Source: Gammaproteobacteria bacterium UBA7376 (GTDB lineage Bacteria > Pseudomonadota > Gammaproteobacteria > Pseudomonadales > Azotimanducaceae). From it: a DNA stretch of 24,681 nucleotides. The notes below the pieces were generated by a model that was not told the origin of the DNA, did no database searches, and saw only the letters and a program-made list of their open reading frames with translations. This document shows positions 7,400-14,671 of this stretch, piece after piece. The stretch's first letter is position 1. The number at the start of each line of letters is the position of its first letter. The position numbers were made by a program, and so were the translations under genes. The stretch spans positions 1 through 24,681 of the forward strand of contig DKNY01000020.1 of the NCBI GenBank assembly GCA_002470275.1, read 5' to 3'.

Positions 7400-7843
7400 A
7401 TGATGATTGATCCACAGTATTGGTGGTTAGGGATTGGCTTCGCACTTATTTGTGCTGAAGTCCTGATGGGGAACTTCATTCTTTTTTTTCTCGGCATTGC
7501 TGCGGTCATCGTGGGCGTGGCTGTCTCGTTGGGCATGCCTGGCGGTGCATGGCCATTTGCCTTATTCGCCGCGCTCGCCGTCGTGCTGTTGGTGACCCTC
7601 CGCGCCAGGCTCAGTCAGCATATCGTTGGGGACGCGTTCAAGGGGTCTAAGGATGAAGATTTCATCGGTCGAGAGGTGTGCGTAGAAACCGGCTTCGACG
7701 ACGTCAGCCCGCACCGAGGCAGGGTGGGCTATCGCGGCGCGAGCTGGGACGCCAAAAGTGAGGAAGCCCAGCTTGAGTCCGGGTCCTTTGCCACAATCAC
7801 CTCGCGTGAAGGCAACCTCTTAATCATAAGCAAGGAGCGTTAA
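7400..7843 (+). CDS. NfeD-like membrane protein
   Basis: 147-residue NfeD-like protein. Two or three hydrophobic segments occupy residues 6-70 (WWLGIGFALICAEVLMG, then FILFFLGIAAVIVGVAVSLG and WPFALFAALAVVLLVTL), followed by a soluble C-terminal OB-fold-like domain from about 90 with the typical GREVCVETGF ... GRVGYRGASWDA pattern. Short NfeD proteins partner SPFH/stomatin-type proteins in the inner membrane, and the SPFH gene follows with no gap. The start ATG at 7400 has GAGGGAG nine bases upstream; an upstream TTG at 7364 in frame is unlikely because it adds a charged tail before the first membrane segment. A second ATG directly follows at 7403. Confidence 0.9.
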   Translation: MMIDPQYWWLGIGFALICAEVLMGNFILFFLGIAAVIVGVAVSLGMPGGAWPFALFAALAVVLLVTLRARLSQHIVGDAFKGSKDEDFIGREVCVETGFDDVSPHRGRVGYRGASWDAKSEEAQLESGSFATITSREGNLLIISKER

Positions 7844-8797
7844 ATGGATGGCTTATTCTTTAGTGTCGCCGTGGCCGTCTTGGTGGTCATTGTTCTCTTC
7901 AAGACTGCCCGGGTGGTACCACAGCGGGAGCAGTTTGTTGTTGAGCGTTTGGGCAAGTACTCGAAAACCCTGGATGCAGGGTTTCACATTCTCGTCCCCT
8001 TTGTGGATGTGGTGGCCTACAAGCATACGCTGAAGGAGCAAACGGTAGACGTTCCTTCTCAGAGCTGCATCACCAAGGACAATATCTCAGTAGAAATCGA
8101 CGGCGTGATCTACCTTCAGGTGAGCGATGCGCGAGCCGCTAGCTATGGTATTCAGGACTATATGTTCGCGACTTCACAATTGGCGCAAACAACCCTTCGG
8201 TCGGAAATCGGCAAGATCGAACTCGACCGAACATTTGAAGAGCGAGAGACCATCAATGCTCAGGTCGTTAACGCCGTGGATCGTGCTGCAGAACCCTGGG
8301 GAGTGAAAATTCTGCGTTATGAGATAAAGGACATCGTGCCCCCAGCCTCGGTGAAGGACGCCCTAGAGAAGCAAATGCGGGCAGAGCGTGAGCGCCGAGC
8401 GGTGGTGGCCTCATCCGAAGGTGAGCGTCAGGCGCGTATCAACGTTTCAGAGGGGGATCGCCAAGAGGCCATCAATTTATCTGAAGCAGAAAAAACCAAG
8501 CAGATTAACGAGGCCGAGGGTCGTGCCGAAGAGATTCGGCTGATTGCCGAGGCCACGGCCACGGGTATCCGTGAGGTTGCGTCGGCGCTGACGGAGCCTG
8601 GGGGGCGCGATGCCGTGAATTTGCGCGTGGCGGAACAGTGGGTGAGCGAATTTGGCAAGCTGGCCAAGACCAGCAACACCATGATTATTCCCGCCCAGCT
8701 CGGTGATATTGCGACCTTGGTGACGACCGCTATGGGGACCATGAACGCCATGGCCGAAGGCGGGGCTAAACAAGACACAAATCAGGACAAAGGCTAG
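7844..8797 (+). CDS. qmcA: SPFH/band-7 (stomatin-type) membrane protein, QmcA-like
   Basis: 317-residue SPFH-domain protein, a membrane scaffold of the stomatin/paraslipin class. Seen: an N-terminal membrane segment (residues 4-20), the VPQREQFVVERLGKYSKTL start of the band-7 domain, DVPSQSCITKDNISVEIDGVIYLQV in the middle, GKIELDRTFEERETIN, then a long Glu/Arg/Ala coiled coil at about 175-250, and a hydrophobic tail region. Order and length match E. coli QmcA. The ATG follows the NfeD stop codon directly (TAA then ATG) with AAGGAG inside the end of the nfeD gene, so the pair is translationally linked. Role by family: organising membrane microdomains and controlling membrane-protein quality; the exact partner here is unknown. 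Confidence 0.93.
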   Translation: MDGLFFSVAVAVLVVIVLFKTARVVPQREQFVVERLGKYSKTLDAGFHILVPFVDVVAYKHTLKEQTVDVPSQSCITKDNISVEIDGVIYLQVSDARAASYGIQDYMFATSQLAQTTLRSEIGKIELDRTFEERETINAQVVNAVDRAAEPWGVKILRYEIKDIVPPASVKDALEKQMRAERERRAVVASSEGERQARINVSEGDRQEAINLSEAEKTKQINEAEGRAEEIRLIAEATATGIREVASALTEPGGRDAVNLRVAEQWVSEFGKLAKTSNTMIIPAQLGDIATLVTTAMGTMNAMAEGGAKQDTNQDKG

Positions 8798-8857
8798 GCA
8801 ATCGTCCAGGTTTGGGCGGCCCGGCACGGGATAGATTAAACTGCCAAGGCGGAACGT

Positions 8858-8883
8858 CAGCGCTTGTGAGAGGGCTTGCGCTG
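8858..8883. other. Inverted repeat after the SPFH gene
   Basis: CAGCGC (8858-8863) and GCGCTG (8878-8883) around a 14-base loop, in the 116-base spacer after the SPFH stop. No T-run follows, so any terminator role is doubtful. Confidence 0.3.
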
Positions 8884-8913
8884 CAGAACAAAAACTAGCT
8901 TTTAGGAAATGAG

Positions 8914-9237
8914 ATGAGGCTGCCCTACAACGCAAAAACCGTCACCGGCGATCGTTTTGAAATTGACTTTCCCCTGCATGAGGAAACCGAAGACGCGGTC
9001 AAAGTGCACCAGATGCTGACCACGATTTTAGAAACCATGGACGAGCAAATTAAGGTGCTCGGCCCGGTTGGAAACGGCGATGTGCTTCAGGCCATGGCCA
9101 TGGCGCTAGCCGTTCGGGCACGTATTATTCATGCCCCAGCAGCCACCCTGCGCGAAATCGTAACAACCTTGGTGGAGAGTAATCTCGCGGCGACCCTCGA
9201 GGCCGAGAGACAGAGTCCGCCTGCGGGGCATGGCTAG
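8914..9237 (+). CDS. Small conserved-looking cytoplasmic protein, unknown
   Basis: 107 residues, not recognised. No signal peptide or membrane segment is visible. The first 25 residues look beta-like (TVTGDRFEIDFPLH), followed by largely helical, Ala/Leu/Met-rich sequence (HQMLTTILETMDEQIKVL, QAMAMALAVRARIIHAP, TLREIVTTLVESNLAATLEAE), as in a small all-alpha dimerising domain. AGGA lies seven bases before the ATG. It starts 116 bases after the SPFH gene, so it could belong to that transcript. Codon use looks like its neighbours. Its stop codon is interlocked with that of the convergent DUF3429 gene in the shared tetranucleotide CTAG (9234-9237). Confidence 0.75.
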   Translation: MRLPYNAKTVTGDRFEIDFPLHEETEDAVKVHQMLTTILETMDEQIKVLGPVGNGDVLQAMAMALAVRARIIHAPAATLREIVTTLVESNLAATLEAERQSPPAGHG

Positions 9238-9728
9238 GAGGCGACCGTTTGGCTCAACAGCGCCAGGCCAAGGAGACCGAAGCTGAGAAAGGCCGTGAGG
9301 CGAACGCGTAGAGGCAGGTACCAGGCGGGCAGGGTCGGGATCACCGGCTGACGGCGTTCGAAGGCCAATAGCCCAACGAGTCCCAGCACCAGCGCCAGAC
9401 TGGTGACAGTCGGCTGGAACTGAAGCGCCAGCACCATCCACAGTGACGGCAGCACGCTGACCAGTAGCCGGGGTAGCGCCAGGGTCGGCATCGTCTCATC
9501 CAACAAGCTGATGCCCCATTGAATGCCCCCGAGAAAGCAAAAAATACTGCCAACATACAGATTACCCAGCTGGAGCAAGGACCCTGCACGGTCGGGCAGC
9601 AGGAGGGTGAGCGCCATACAGCCAATGATGGGCAGAAGGCCACCGTAGCCCAGGCGTGCGGCCAGGGTGCCTTGCGCGCGAGGTGTTGCTGGCTCGCTGG
9701 AGGTGACTGGAGAATTTGGGGAGGCCAC
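9234..9728 (-). CDS. DUF3429 family membrane protein
   Basis: 164-residue integral membrane protein with about five hydrophobic segments: LGYGGLLPIIGCMALTLLL, LLQLGNLYVGSIFCFLGGIQWG, LPRLLVSVLPSLWMVLAL, VTSLALVLGLVGLLAF and LTAFLSFGLLGLALLSQ. The YxGxIxxFLGGIQWG stretch is characteristic of DUF3429 (related to mitochondrial TMEM69); function is unknown. The GTG at 9728 lies four bases after the LptF stop; a TTG at 9782 would give 182 residues and overlap lptF by 50 bases. Neither has a good Shine-Dalgarno, so the start is uncertain. Last gene of the minus-strand run and probably translationally coupled to lptF. Confidence 0.82.
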   Translation of the reverse strand: MASPNSPVTSSEPATPRAQGTLAARLGYGGLLPIIGCMALTLLLPDRAGSLLQLGNLYVGSIFCFLGGIQWGISLLDETMPTLALPRLLVSVLPSLWMVLALQFQPTVTSLALVLGLVGLLAFERRQPVIPTLPAWYLPLRVRLTAFLSFGLLGLALLSQTVAS

Positions 9729-9732
9729 GGGC

Positions 9733-10794
9733 TTAAGCGGGTCTGCCCAGGCGGCGCAGCCCGTGGAGGGCGACCAGACCAAATGCCAGATGAACGGGCC
9801 AATAGCCCAGGGCGCTGGGGAGCAGGCCCTCGGTCATGCACCAACGATTGGCAATCAGCAGCAGGTAATAGGCGATGACCCAAAGTAGACCGGGTGCCAA
9901 TCTGGCAAAGCGCCCGTGGCGGGGTTTGACCTGGGCCTTGGAAATGGCCAAAAGGCTGATGATGACGAAGAAAATCGGAAGGCCTATCCGCCAGTGAAAT
10001 TCGGCCCGATGCTCGGGGGTTTGGTCTAAGGAAAGGGTCGCTACGGTCTCTACATCCCGCAGGTCTCGGGTCACCTCTTCCGTCGGAATTTTGAGATGGA
10101 AGGTTTGAAAAGACATGACCTCAAAGTCTGCTTGCCCAGGAATGCCGGTATAGCGTCTCCCATCAATCAGTGACAGCTGCTGGTGGCCGTCTGCCTCGGG
10201 TTCGCCCCGCCGACCCTTGGCGGCCCAGATGGTCATATGTTCCCCGCTGCTGAGTTGCTTCCTGATGAAGACGTTCAGAATCTCCTGTTCATCGTCACTC
10301 AGTCCTTCACTGAAGGTGACCAGGTCCCCGCCCTCAGTGATGCGGAACGTGCCAGGTCGAAGGGCAGAGAGCCCCAATTTTTGTTGTGCATCGTCAAGGG
10401 CATCCTCTAAAGCTAGCCTGGCCGCCGGATTAAGAGACAAAGCGGTAATCGCCACCAAGAGGGCCAAGACTGTAATACCAGGTGCCAGCCACTGCAGCAG
10501 CCGAATATTGTTCATGCCTGCACTTTGCAGAATGATCATTTCTTGATTGGAGTAGAGGCGGCCAAAGCTCAAAAAGATCGACACATAGAAGGCGAAAGGA
10601 ATTACCAACTGCAGCATGCCCGGTAGTCGCAGGCTGACGACGTAGAGCACCATATTCCCTGGAAGCCCTCCGATGGAGGCTTTTTCTAAGAAGTGAATCA
10701 AGCGATCGCCGACCGCCAGCGTTAACAGCACCGCCAGGGTGATGGTAAAGACCGCCATGAGTTGGCGGTTGAGGTAAAGCGCGCTTACGTTCAT
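9733..10794 (-). CDS. lptF: LptF-like LPS-export permease (YjgP/YjgQ family)
   Basis: 353-residue inner-membrane permease of the LptB2FG transporter, which extracts lipopolysaccharide from the inner membrane. Seen: an N-terminal membrane bundle (residues 10-120), including the YVVSLRLPGMLQLVIPFAFYVSIFLSFGRLYSNQEMIILQSAGM region typical of LptF (coupling-helix zone), a periplasmic beta-jellyroll at about 130-260, and three C-terminal membrane segments beginning EFHWRIGLPIFFVIISLLA. The arrangement matches LptF better than LptG (quoted stretch given in parts: LRLPGMLQLVIPFAF, LYSNQEMIILQSAGM). The ATG at 10794 lies ten bases after the dehalogenase stop; an in-frame TTG at 10830 is less likely. 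LptG, normally next door, is absent here. Confidence 0.88.
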   Translation of the reverse strand: MNVSALYLNRQLMAVFTITLAVLLTLAVGDRLIHFLEKASIGGLPGNMVLYVVSLRLPGMLQLVIPFAFYVSIFLSFGRLYSNQEMIILQSAGMNNIRLLQWLAPGITVLALLVAITALSLNPAARLALEDALDDAQQKLGLSALRPGTFRITEGGDLVTFSEGLSDDEQEILNVFIRKQLSSGEHMTIWAAKGRRGEPEADGHQQLSLIDGRRYTGIPGQADFEVMSFQTFHLKIPTEEVTRDLRDVETVATLSLDQTPEHRAEFHWRIGLPIFFVIISLLAISKAQVKPRHGRFARLAPGLLWVIAYYLLLIANRWCMTEGLLPSALGYWPVHLAFGLVALHGLRRLGRPA

Positions 10795-10804
10795 GTATCC
10801 AGGC

Positions 10805-11722
10805 TCAGCTATGCTCCGAAAGCCGTTCAAGAAACTTTGCCACCACCTCTTCGCCGGCGTCTTCCTGAACGAAGTGTCCGGCGTTAGGAATCTCGTCGAA
10901 GGTGGAGCCCTTGATCAAACTAGACCAATGGCGGCCCCATTCAGGCGTAAAAACCCGGTCGTCGGCGCCAAAAATGAAGTTGACGGGTTTGTGCCACTGT
11001 TTCAGCGCGTGGAAGCAGCGCTCTTGTTCTTGAGCGCCGCCGGCCTCTGGCTCGGCCATGGGAATGCACCAGGGAAAGCGTCGCGCGCCGGCCTTGGACA
11101 GCCCCTCTTGATCATAGGGAAGTTCATAAGCGGCTGAGACCTGATCTTCATTGCCACGCCTGCGGAGGCTGCTGGCGACGATCGCGCCACAGGGAAAGTT
11201 TCCCTGGGTCCATCGAAGCCACGCCCGGTGGGTAGCGGCTTCTCGCCAAAAACGCGTGCCCTCGGTGTATTCGTAGGCCTCATGGTGTAGCCATGTATTC
11301 ATAATGACTAAACGTGAAAAACGATCCGGCATGTCCACCGCTTGACGAAGACCAATAGGCCCACCCCAGTCCTGGCAAAAGAGAGTGATATTCCCGAGGT
11401 CGAGGGATTCGATCAGGTGACGAATGCGCTCGACATGACGCTCGATAACATACCAATCATCGTCGATGGGTTTATCAGAGCGGCCGAAACCAACGTGATC
11501 TGGGGCGATGCATCGATAGCCAGCGGCCAAGAGGGGCGGCAGCATCTTGTGATACAGGTAGCTCCAGGTGGGTTCTCCGTGGAGCAGGAGCGCAACGGGT
11601 GCGTCGCTGGGTCCCTCATCAATGTGGGCCACGCGTAGACCCGACCACTCAAGGTAGTTCGGCTCGTAGGGAAAGTCCTCCAGGGCGTTAAACCGTTCTT
11701 CCGAGGTTCTTACATATTCCAT
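10805..11722 (-). CDS. dhmA: Haloalkane dehalogenase, HLD-I type (alpha/beta hydrolase)
   Basis: 305-residue alpha/beta hydrolase that should replace halogen on an alkane with hydroxyl, releasing halide. Seen: the oxyanion segment LLLHGEPTWSYLYHKM (H48-G49-E50-P51), the nucleophile elbow CQDWGG with D118 and the halide-binding W119, the acid D254 in FGADDRVF and the catalytic H283 in NAGHFVQE. All three are offset by six residues from Xanthobacter DhlA (D124, D260, H289), which places it in the HLD-I branch rather than with epoxide hydrolases. A cap domain spans about 145-220; W168 or W171 may be the second halide-stabilising residue. The ATG at 11722 has GGAGG nine bases upstream; an upstream in-frame start near 11782 has no such site. 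It lies 107 bases after the membrane-protease gene and 10 before lptF. Confidence 0.9.
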   Translation of the reverse strand: MEYVRTSEERFNALEDFPYEPNYLEWSGLRVAHIDEGPSDAPVALLLHGEPTWSYLYHKMLPPLLAAGYRCIAPDHVGFGRSDKPIDDDWYVIERHVERIRHLIESLDLGNITLFCQDWGGPIGLRQAVDMPDRFSRLVIMNTWLHHEAYEYTEGTRFWREAATHRAWLRWTQGNFPCGAIVASSLRRRGNEDQVSAAYELPYDQEGLSKAGARRFPWCIPMAEPEAGGAQEQERCFHALKQWHKPVNFIFGADDRVFTPEWGRHWSSLIKGSTFDEIPNAGHFVQEDAGEEVVAKFLERLSEHS

Positions 11723-11829
11723 AGTGAGCCGCCTCCAATCGTTGAAGCTGAGAGGGTGCCAGGCCAGCCACGCCCACATCAAGCCCCATTTCGAGCGCGG
11801 TTGGCCAGGACCTGCGCCGGGACCCTGAG

Positions 11830-12462
11830 CTAGACCAGCGTGATTAACCTGAGGAGCGTTTGGTTGAACTCGGCCAAGGCCCCTTGGATGGGCAGCCCCG
11901 CGACGATGGCAATGATCAATCCCAATAAAATGAGGGTGCCGTAGCGATGGTTATAGGTTCGGTAGAACCTGGCCAAAGGACGCGGCAGGAAATAGGGCAA
12001 GATATAGTGGCCGTCCAGAGGGCCAATGGGGATGAGGTTAAAGATCATAAGCAGTAGATTGACGCTGGCCAAGATGCCGAAGAACAGCTGCATCCCCGGG
12101 TCCTGCCACCCTGCCTGATAGGCTAGGACATATAAATTCCAGGTGACGAGGGCCAGCAGGCCATTCATTAGAGGTCCCGCTGCCGCGATCCAAAGCTCGG
12201 AGGATCGATGACGAAAGTTTCTAGGATCTGTGGGTACTGGCTTGGCATAGCCGAAACCCACCAGGATGACCATCAGCATACCCATGACATCCAGGTGCGC
12301 GATAGGATTAAGCGTGAGTCGCCCCTGACGTTCAGCGGTGGTGTCGCCACACCACTTGGCCACCAGCGCGTGGCCAAATTCATGGCAGCTTAGGGACAGA
12401 GCGAGGACCAAGATGAGTAGGCTGAACAATAAATATTCGCCGTTAAGCAGTAGGTTGATCAT
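11830..12462 (-). CDS. Site-2-protease family (M50) membrane zinc peptidase
   Basis: 210-residue polytopic protein. HEFGH at residues 27-31 gives two zinc-ligand histidines and the catalytic glutamate inside the first hydrophobic segment; the third ligand is D150 in PIGPLDGHY, in the NLIPIGPLDG motif of the compact M50 group. LNPIAHLD near 51-58 is a further family mark. No PDZ or CBS domain is present, so it is the minimal rhomboid-sized S2P type. Substrate is unknown. The ATG at 12462 has a poor Shine-Dalgarno; an extended -10 promoter is seen about 40 bases upstream. Confidence 0.9.
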   Translation of the reverse strand: MINLLLNGEYLLFSLLILVLALSLSCHEFGHALVAKWCGDTTAERQGRLTLNPIAHLDVMGMLMVILVGFGYAKPVPTDPRNFRHRSSELWIAAAGPLMNGLLALVTWNLYVLAYQAGWQDPGMQLFFGILASVNLLLMIFNLIPIGPLDGHYILPYFLPRPLARFYRTYNHRYGTLILLGLIIAIVAGLPIQGALAEFNQTLLRLITLV

Positions 12463-12499
12463 TCAGGGCCCATAAAAAGATGGCGGCTTGACCGGCGGC

Positions 12500-12508
12500 A
12501 GTATAGCA
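12500..12508 (-). promoter_or_regulatory. Extended -10 promoter for the M50 gene
   Basis: On the minus strand TGCTATACT combines the TGn extension with a five-of-six -10 hexamer. The expected start near 12493 gives a leader of about 30 bases. No good -35 is visible, as is usual for extended -10 promoters. It could drive the M50, dehalogenase, lptF and DUF3429 genes together. Confidence 0.42.
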
Positions 12509-12580
12509 ATCCAGGACAATGTGACGTATAGAACGAAGGTCTAAAACCACGAATCCATCCCTTGCCGAGGAGCAGGGTGT

Positions 12581-13552
12581 ATGGCGGAGAGAAAGAGGAC
12601 GGCAACCTTGAATGGCATGACAATTTGGCGAATGACGGATGGTCGTCCAGGTCACGATAAGCAGTCTGCGGGCCTCGTTCAGGGTCTTGTTGAGGCCATC
12701 GCAGACTTGGGTTGGCCTGAGCCGGAGGTCGAAACTTTTCTGCTGCCCAAGGATTTGCCTGTGCTCCGCGAACACTGGCGGCACGGGACGGCGTCCCCGG
12801 ATTTGGTTTTGGGCGCCGGGCGCGCTACGCAGCTGTCGCTTCTGAGAACAAAATTTGCGCTGGGCAGTCAGGCGGTGCTGCTGATGCGCCCTTACTGGCC
12901 CAGCCCGCTTTTTGATCTCATGCTCATTCCGGAACATGATGTTTTTTGGTCGGAAAGAAAGGTCCTCAGAACCATGGGCATGCTGGGACCAGTCTCGGCG
13001 AAGCATACGTGTAAGGTCGAAGATAAGGGCCTAATTCTGTTAGGCGGAGAAAGTCGGCACTTTATATGGAACGAGGAGGCGGTTCTCTCCAGTATTCAGC
13101 GCATCCTCACTAGGGATTCGAGCATAAGCTGGACGCTTACGGATTCTCGCCGAACCCCGGCGGAGTTGACGCGAAGACTCGGCAGCGACCTCGATATTCA
13201 GGTTGAGGACAGGCCTCAGATCGTTCACTGGCGTGATGCGGACACGAGTTGGCTGTCTGAGGAACTGGCTACGGCGGCTCAGGTCTGGGTGACCGCCGAC
13301 AGCGCTTCTATGCTCTACGAGGCGTTGTCCGCTGGGGCGAAGGTCGGTGTGATTGAGCTGCCTTACCGTCGGTCTAGGTCCGGCAATAAGCTACAGCGGG
13401 GCCTGGACCAACTGCTGGAGCAAGAGCGCATTGCGCTGTCTTCTCGTGGGTCAATTAGCGACCAGCGTGTGCGAAGTGTGCCCCTAGGCGAGCATATACG
13501 CTGCGCCCAAGTGATTTTGATGCGTTTGTTCATTGACGGCGCATCGCTCTAG
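12581..13552 (+). CDS. ELM1-like protein (mitochondrial fission ELM1 family, GT-B-like)
   Basis: 323 residues. The start of the conserved domain, IWRMTDGRPGHDKQSAGLVQ, is the ELM1 family signature, followed by DLVLGAGRATQLSLL, VLLMRPYWPSPLFDLMLIPEHD, GLILLGGESRHFIWNE and TADSASMLYEALSAGAKVGVIEL. Together these resemble a two-domain GT-B glycosyltransferase fold; the family is named after a plant mitochondrial fission protein, and the bacterial members have no established reaction. No signal peptide. The ATG at 12581 is preceded by GAGGAG at eight bases; the next ATG at 12617 would trim 12 residues but has no good site. Stands alone, divergent from the M50 gene. Confidence 0.87.
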   Translation: MAERKRTATLNGMTIWRMTDGRPGHDKQSAGLVQGLVEAIADLGWPEPEVETFLLPKDLPVLREHWRHGTASPDLVLGAGRATQLSLLRTKFALGSQAVLLMRPYWPSPLFDLMLIPEHDVFWSERKVLRTMGMLGPVSAKHTCKVEDKGLILLGGESRHFIWNEEAVLSSIQRILTRDSSISWTLTDSRRTPAELTRRLGSDLDIQVEDRPQIVHWRDADTSWLSEELATAAQVWVTADSASMLYEALSAGAKVGVIELPYRRSRSGNKLQRGLDQLLEQERIALSSRGSISDQRVRSVPLGEHIRCAQVILMRLFIDGASL

Positions 13553-13590
13553 AGATTCGCCAGCAGGCTGCCCCGGTCGAGGATGCCGGG

Positions 13591-13650
13591 GCAGAAGATG
13601 GAAGGCCAGAAGGTAGAAGGGCAGAGCATGGAAGGCGGGGAGGGCAGGCC
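13591..13650. repeat. Four imperfect 15-nt tandem units ending at the PhyH start codon
   Basis: GCAGAAGATGGAAGG (13591-13605), CCAGAAGGTAGAAGG (13606-13620) and GCAGAGCATGGAAGG (13621-13635) are clear imperfect repeats; CGGGGAGGGCAGGCC (13636-13650) is a diverged fourth unit of the same length. The array is purine-rich, carries several Shine-Dalgarno-like GGAAGG/GGGGAGG blocks and stops exactly at the GTG start. Confidence 0.7.
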
Positions 13651-14598
13651 GTGTTAAGCGATGATCAAATCGGTTTTTTCAAAACCCAAGGCTATCTGAT
13701 TATCCAGGGGGCCATGGACCCCACTCGGTGTGCTCGCGTTCGTGATCTGATGTGGCAGGCACTGCCGCCCACGGCGGACCTGCGACGAGAAGATGCGGCA
13801 ACCCATATCGGCCCCTTTACCGAAGCGGATGAAAGCACGGACAGCCGGCATGTCCGTCAGGGGCAGCGTTGGTTGAATCGATTCTTGGGCGTGAATCCGG
13901 AAGTGATTGACCTCATATACTCCGAGTCCATCTGTGCTATGGCTCAACAGCTACTCGGCGGAACGCTTCGCCAAGCCGTTTCTGACGGCATGCCCATGGG
14001 CAGTTACGGACCGGCCTGGCCGGGTGGGCCCGTGGACCCAGCCCTGGGCAACCAGGGTGCACGTGGGGTTTACTGCACGCTGCCCTATGGCAATGTGCCT
14101 CGGACCCCAGACCAATGTCATACCGATGGACACCCATTTCAGCTTGGCGTGGTGGGGCTGATTGACGACTGCCCGTCAGAGGGGGGCGCCTTCAAAGTCT
14201 GGCCCGGCTCTCATCGCCTGCTTTACCCCACCTTTAGGCTGCGTTACGACCAGCCGAGGATTCCCGTCTACCCCCACCTGCCTAAGCTGACCGGTATTGT
14301 TCACAGCCCCGCCTATCTGGAGGCGTTGGCGCAACTAGATCAGGAGTCAGTGCCCGTTGAGTGTTGGGGCAGCGCCGGTGATATTGTGTTTTGGCACCAT
14401 CGTTTGGCGCATATGGCGGGCCACAATTACTCCGCTGATATTCGACAGGCGGTGCTTGCGGATTTTTGGACTGATGCCTTGGATGAGCTAAGGGCTAGAC
14501 CGGTGGACGTCGATATGTGGCAGGATTGGTCTCCAGCGGTGCAAAGGTCGGATGGCAGCTACCCCGATGCGCTGGCGCGACATCAAAGGTTACCGTGA
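13651..14598 (+). CDS. Phytanoyl-CoA dioxygenase (PhyH) family Fe(II)/2-oxoglutarate oxygenase
   Basis: 315-residue member of the PhyH family, hydroxylating an unknown substrate with O2 and 2-oxoglutarate. Seen: the family N-terminus LSDDQIGFFKTQGYLII, the iron ligands H157 and D159 in CHTDGHPFQL, the GGAFKVWPGSHR segment, the distal iron ligand probably H254 in HHRLAHMAGHNYS, and R265 for the 2-oxoglutarate carboxylate. The set is complete, so the enzyme should be active. The GTG start fits the family N-terminus and has GGGGAGG seven bases upstream, within a 15-nt repeat array; no earlier start exists in frame. The NUDIX gene follows 73 bases downstream, or overlaps if its longer start is used. 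Confidence 0.9.
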   Translation: MLSDDQIGFFKTQGYLIIQGAMDPTRCARVRDLMWQALPPTADLRREDAATHIGPFTEADESTDSRHVRQGQRWLNRFLGVNPEVIDLIYSESICAMAQQLLGGTLRQAVSDGMPMGSYGPAWPGGPVDPALGNQGARGVYCTLPYGNVPRTPDQCHTDGHPFQLGVVGLIDDCPSEGGAFKVWPGSHRLLYPTFRLRYDQPRIPVYPHLPKLTGIVHSPAYLEALAQLDQESVPVECWGSAGDIVFWHHRLAHMAGHNYSADIRQAVLADFWTDALDELRARPVDVDMWQDWSPAVQRSDGSYPDALARHQRLP

Positions 14599-14671
14599 CT
14601 TTCTCATGGGACCACCGGGGCCTTGGATCGCACGACACTGCAACGAACATAAAAAAAAATTAGGATATGAG

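Noticed and set aside
11722..11782. Longer N-terminus for the haloalkane dehalogenase
   Set aside because: The extra 20 residues lie before a clear GGAGG site and add sequence not expected in the family; the shorter form gives the DhlA residue spacing.
12443..13006. 187-residue minus-strand frame opposite the ELM1-like gene
   Set aside because: It overlaps a well-recognised gene and the divergent promoter region, has no family pattern, and its composition looks like an antisense shadow.
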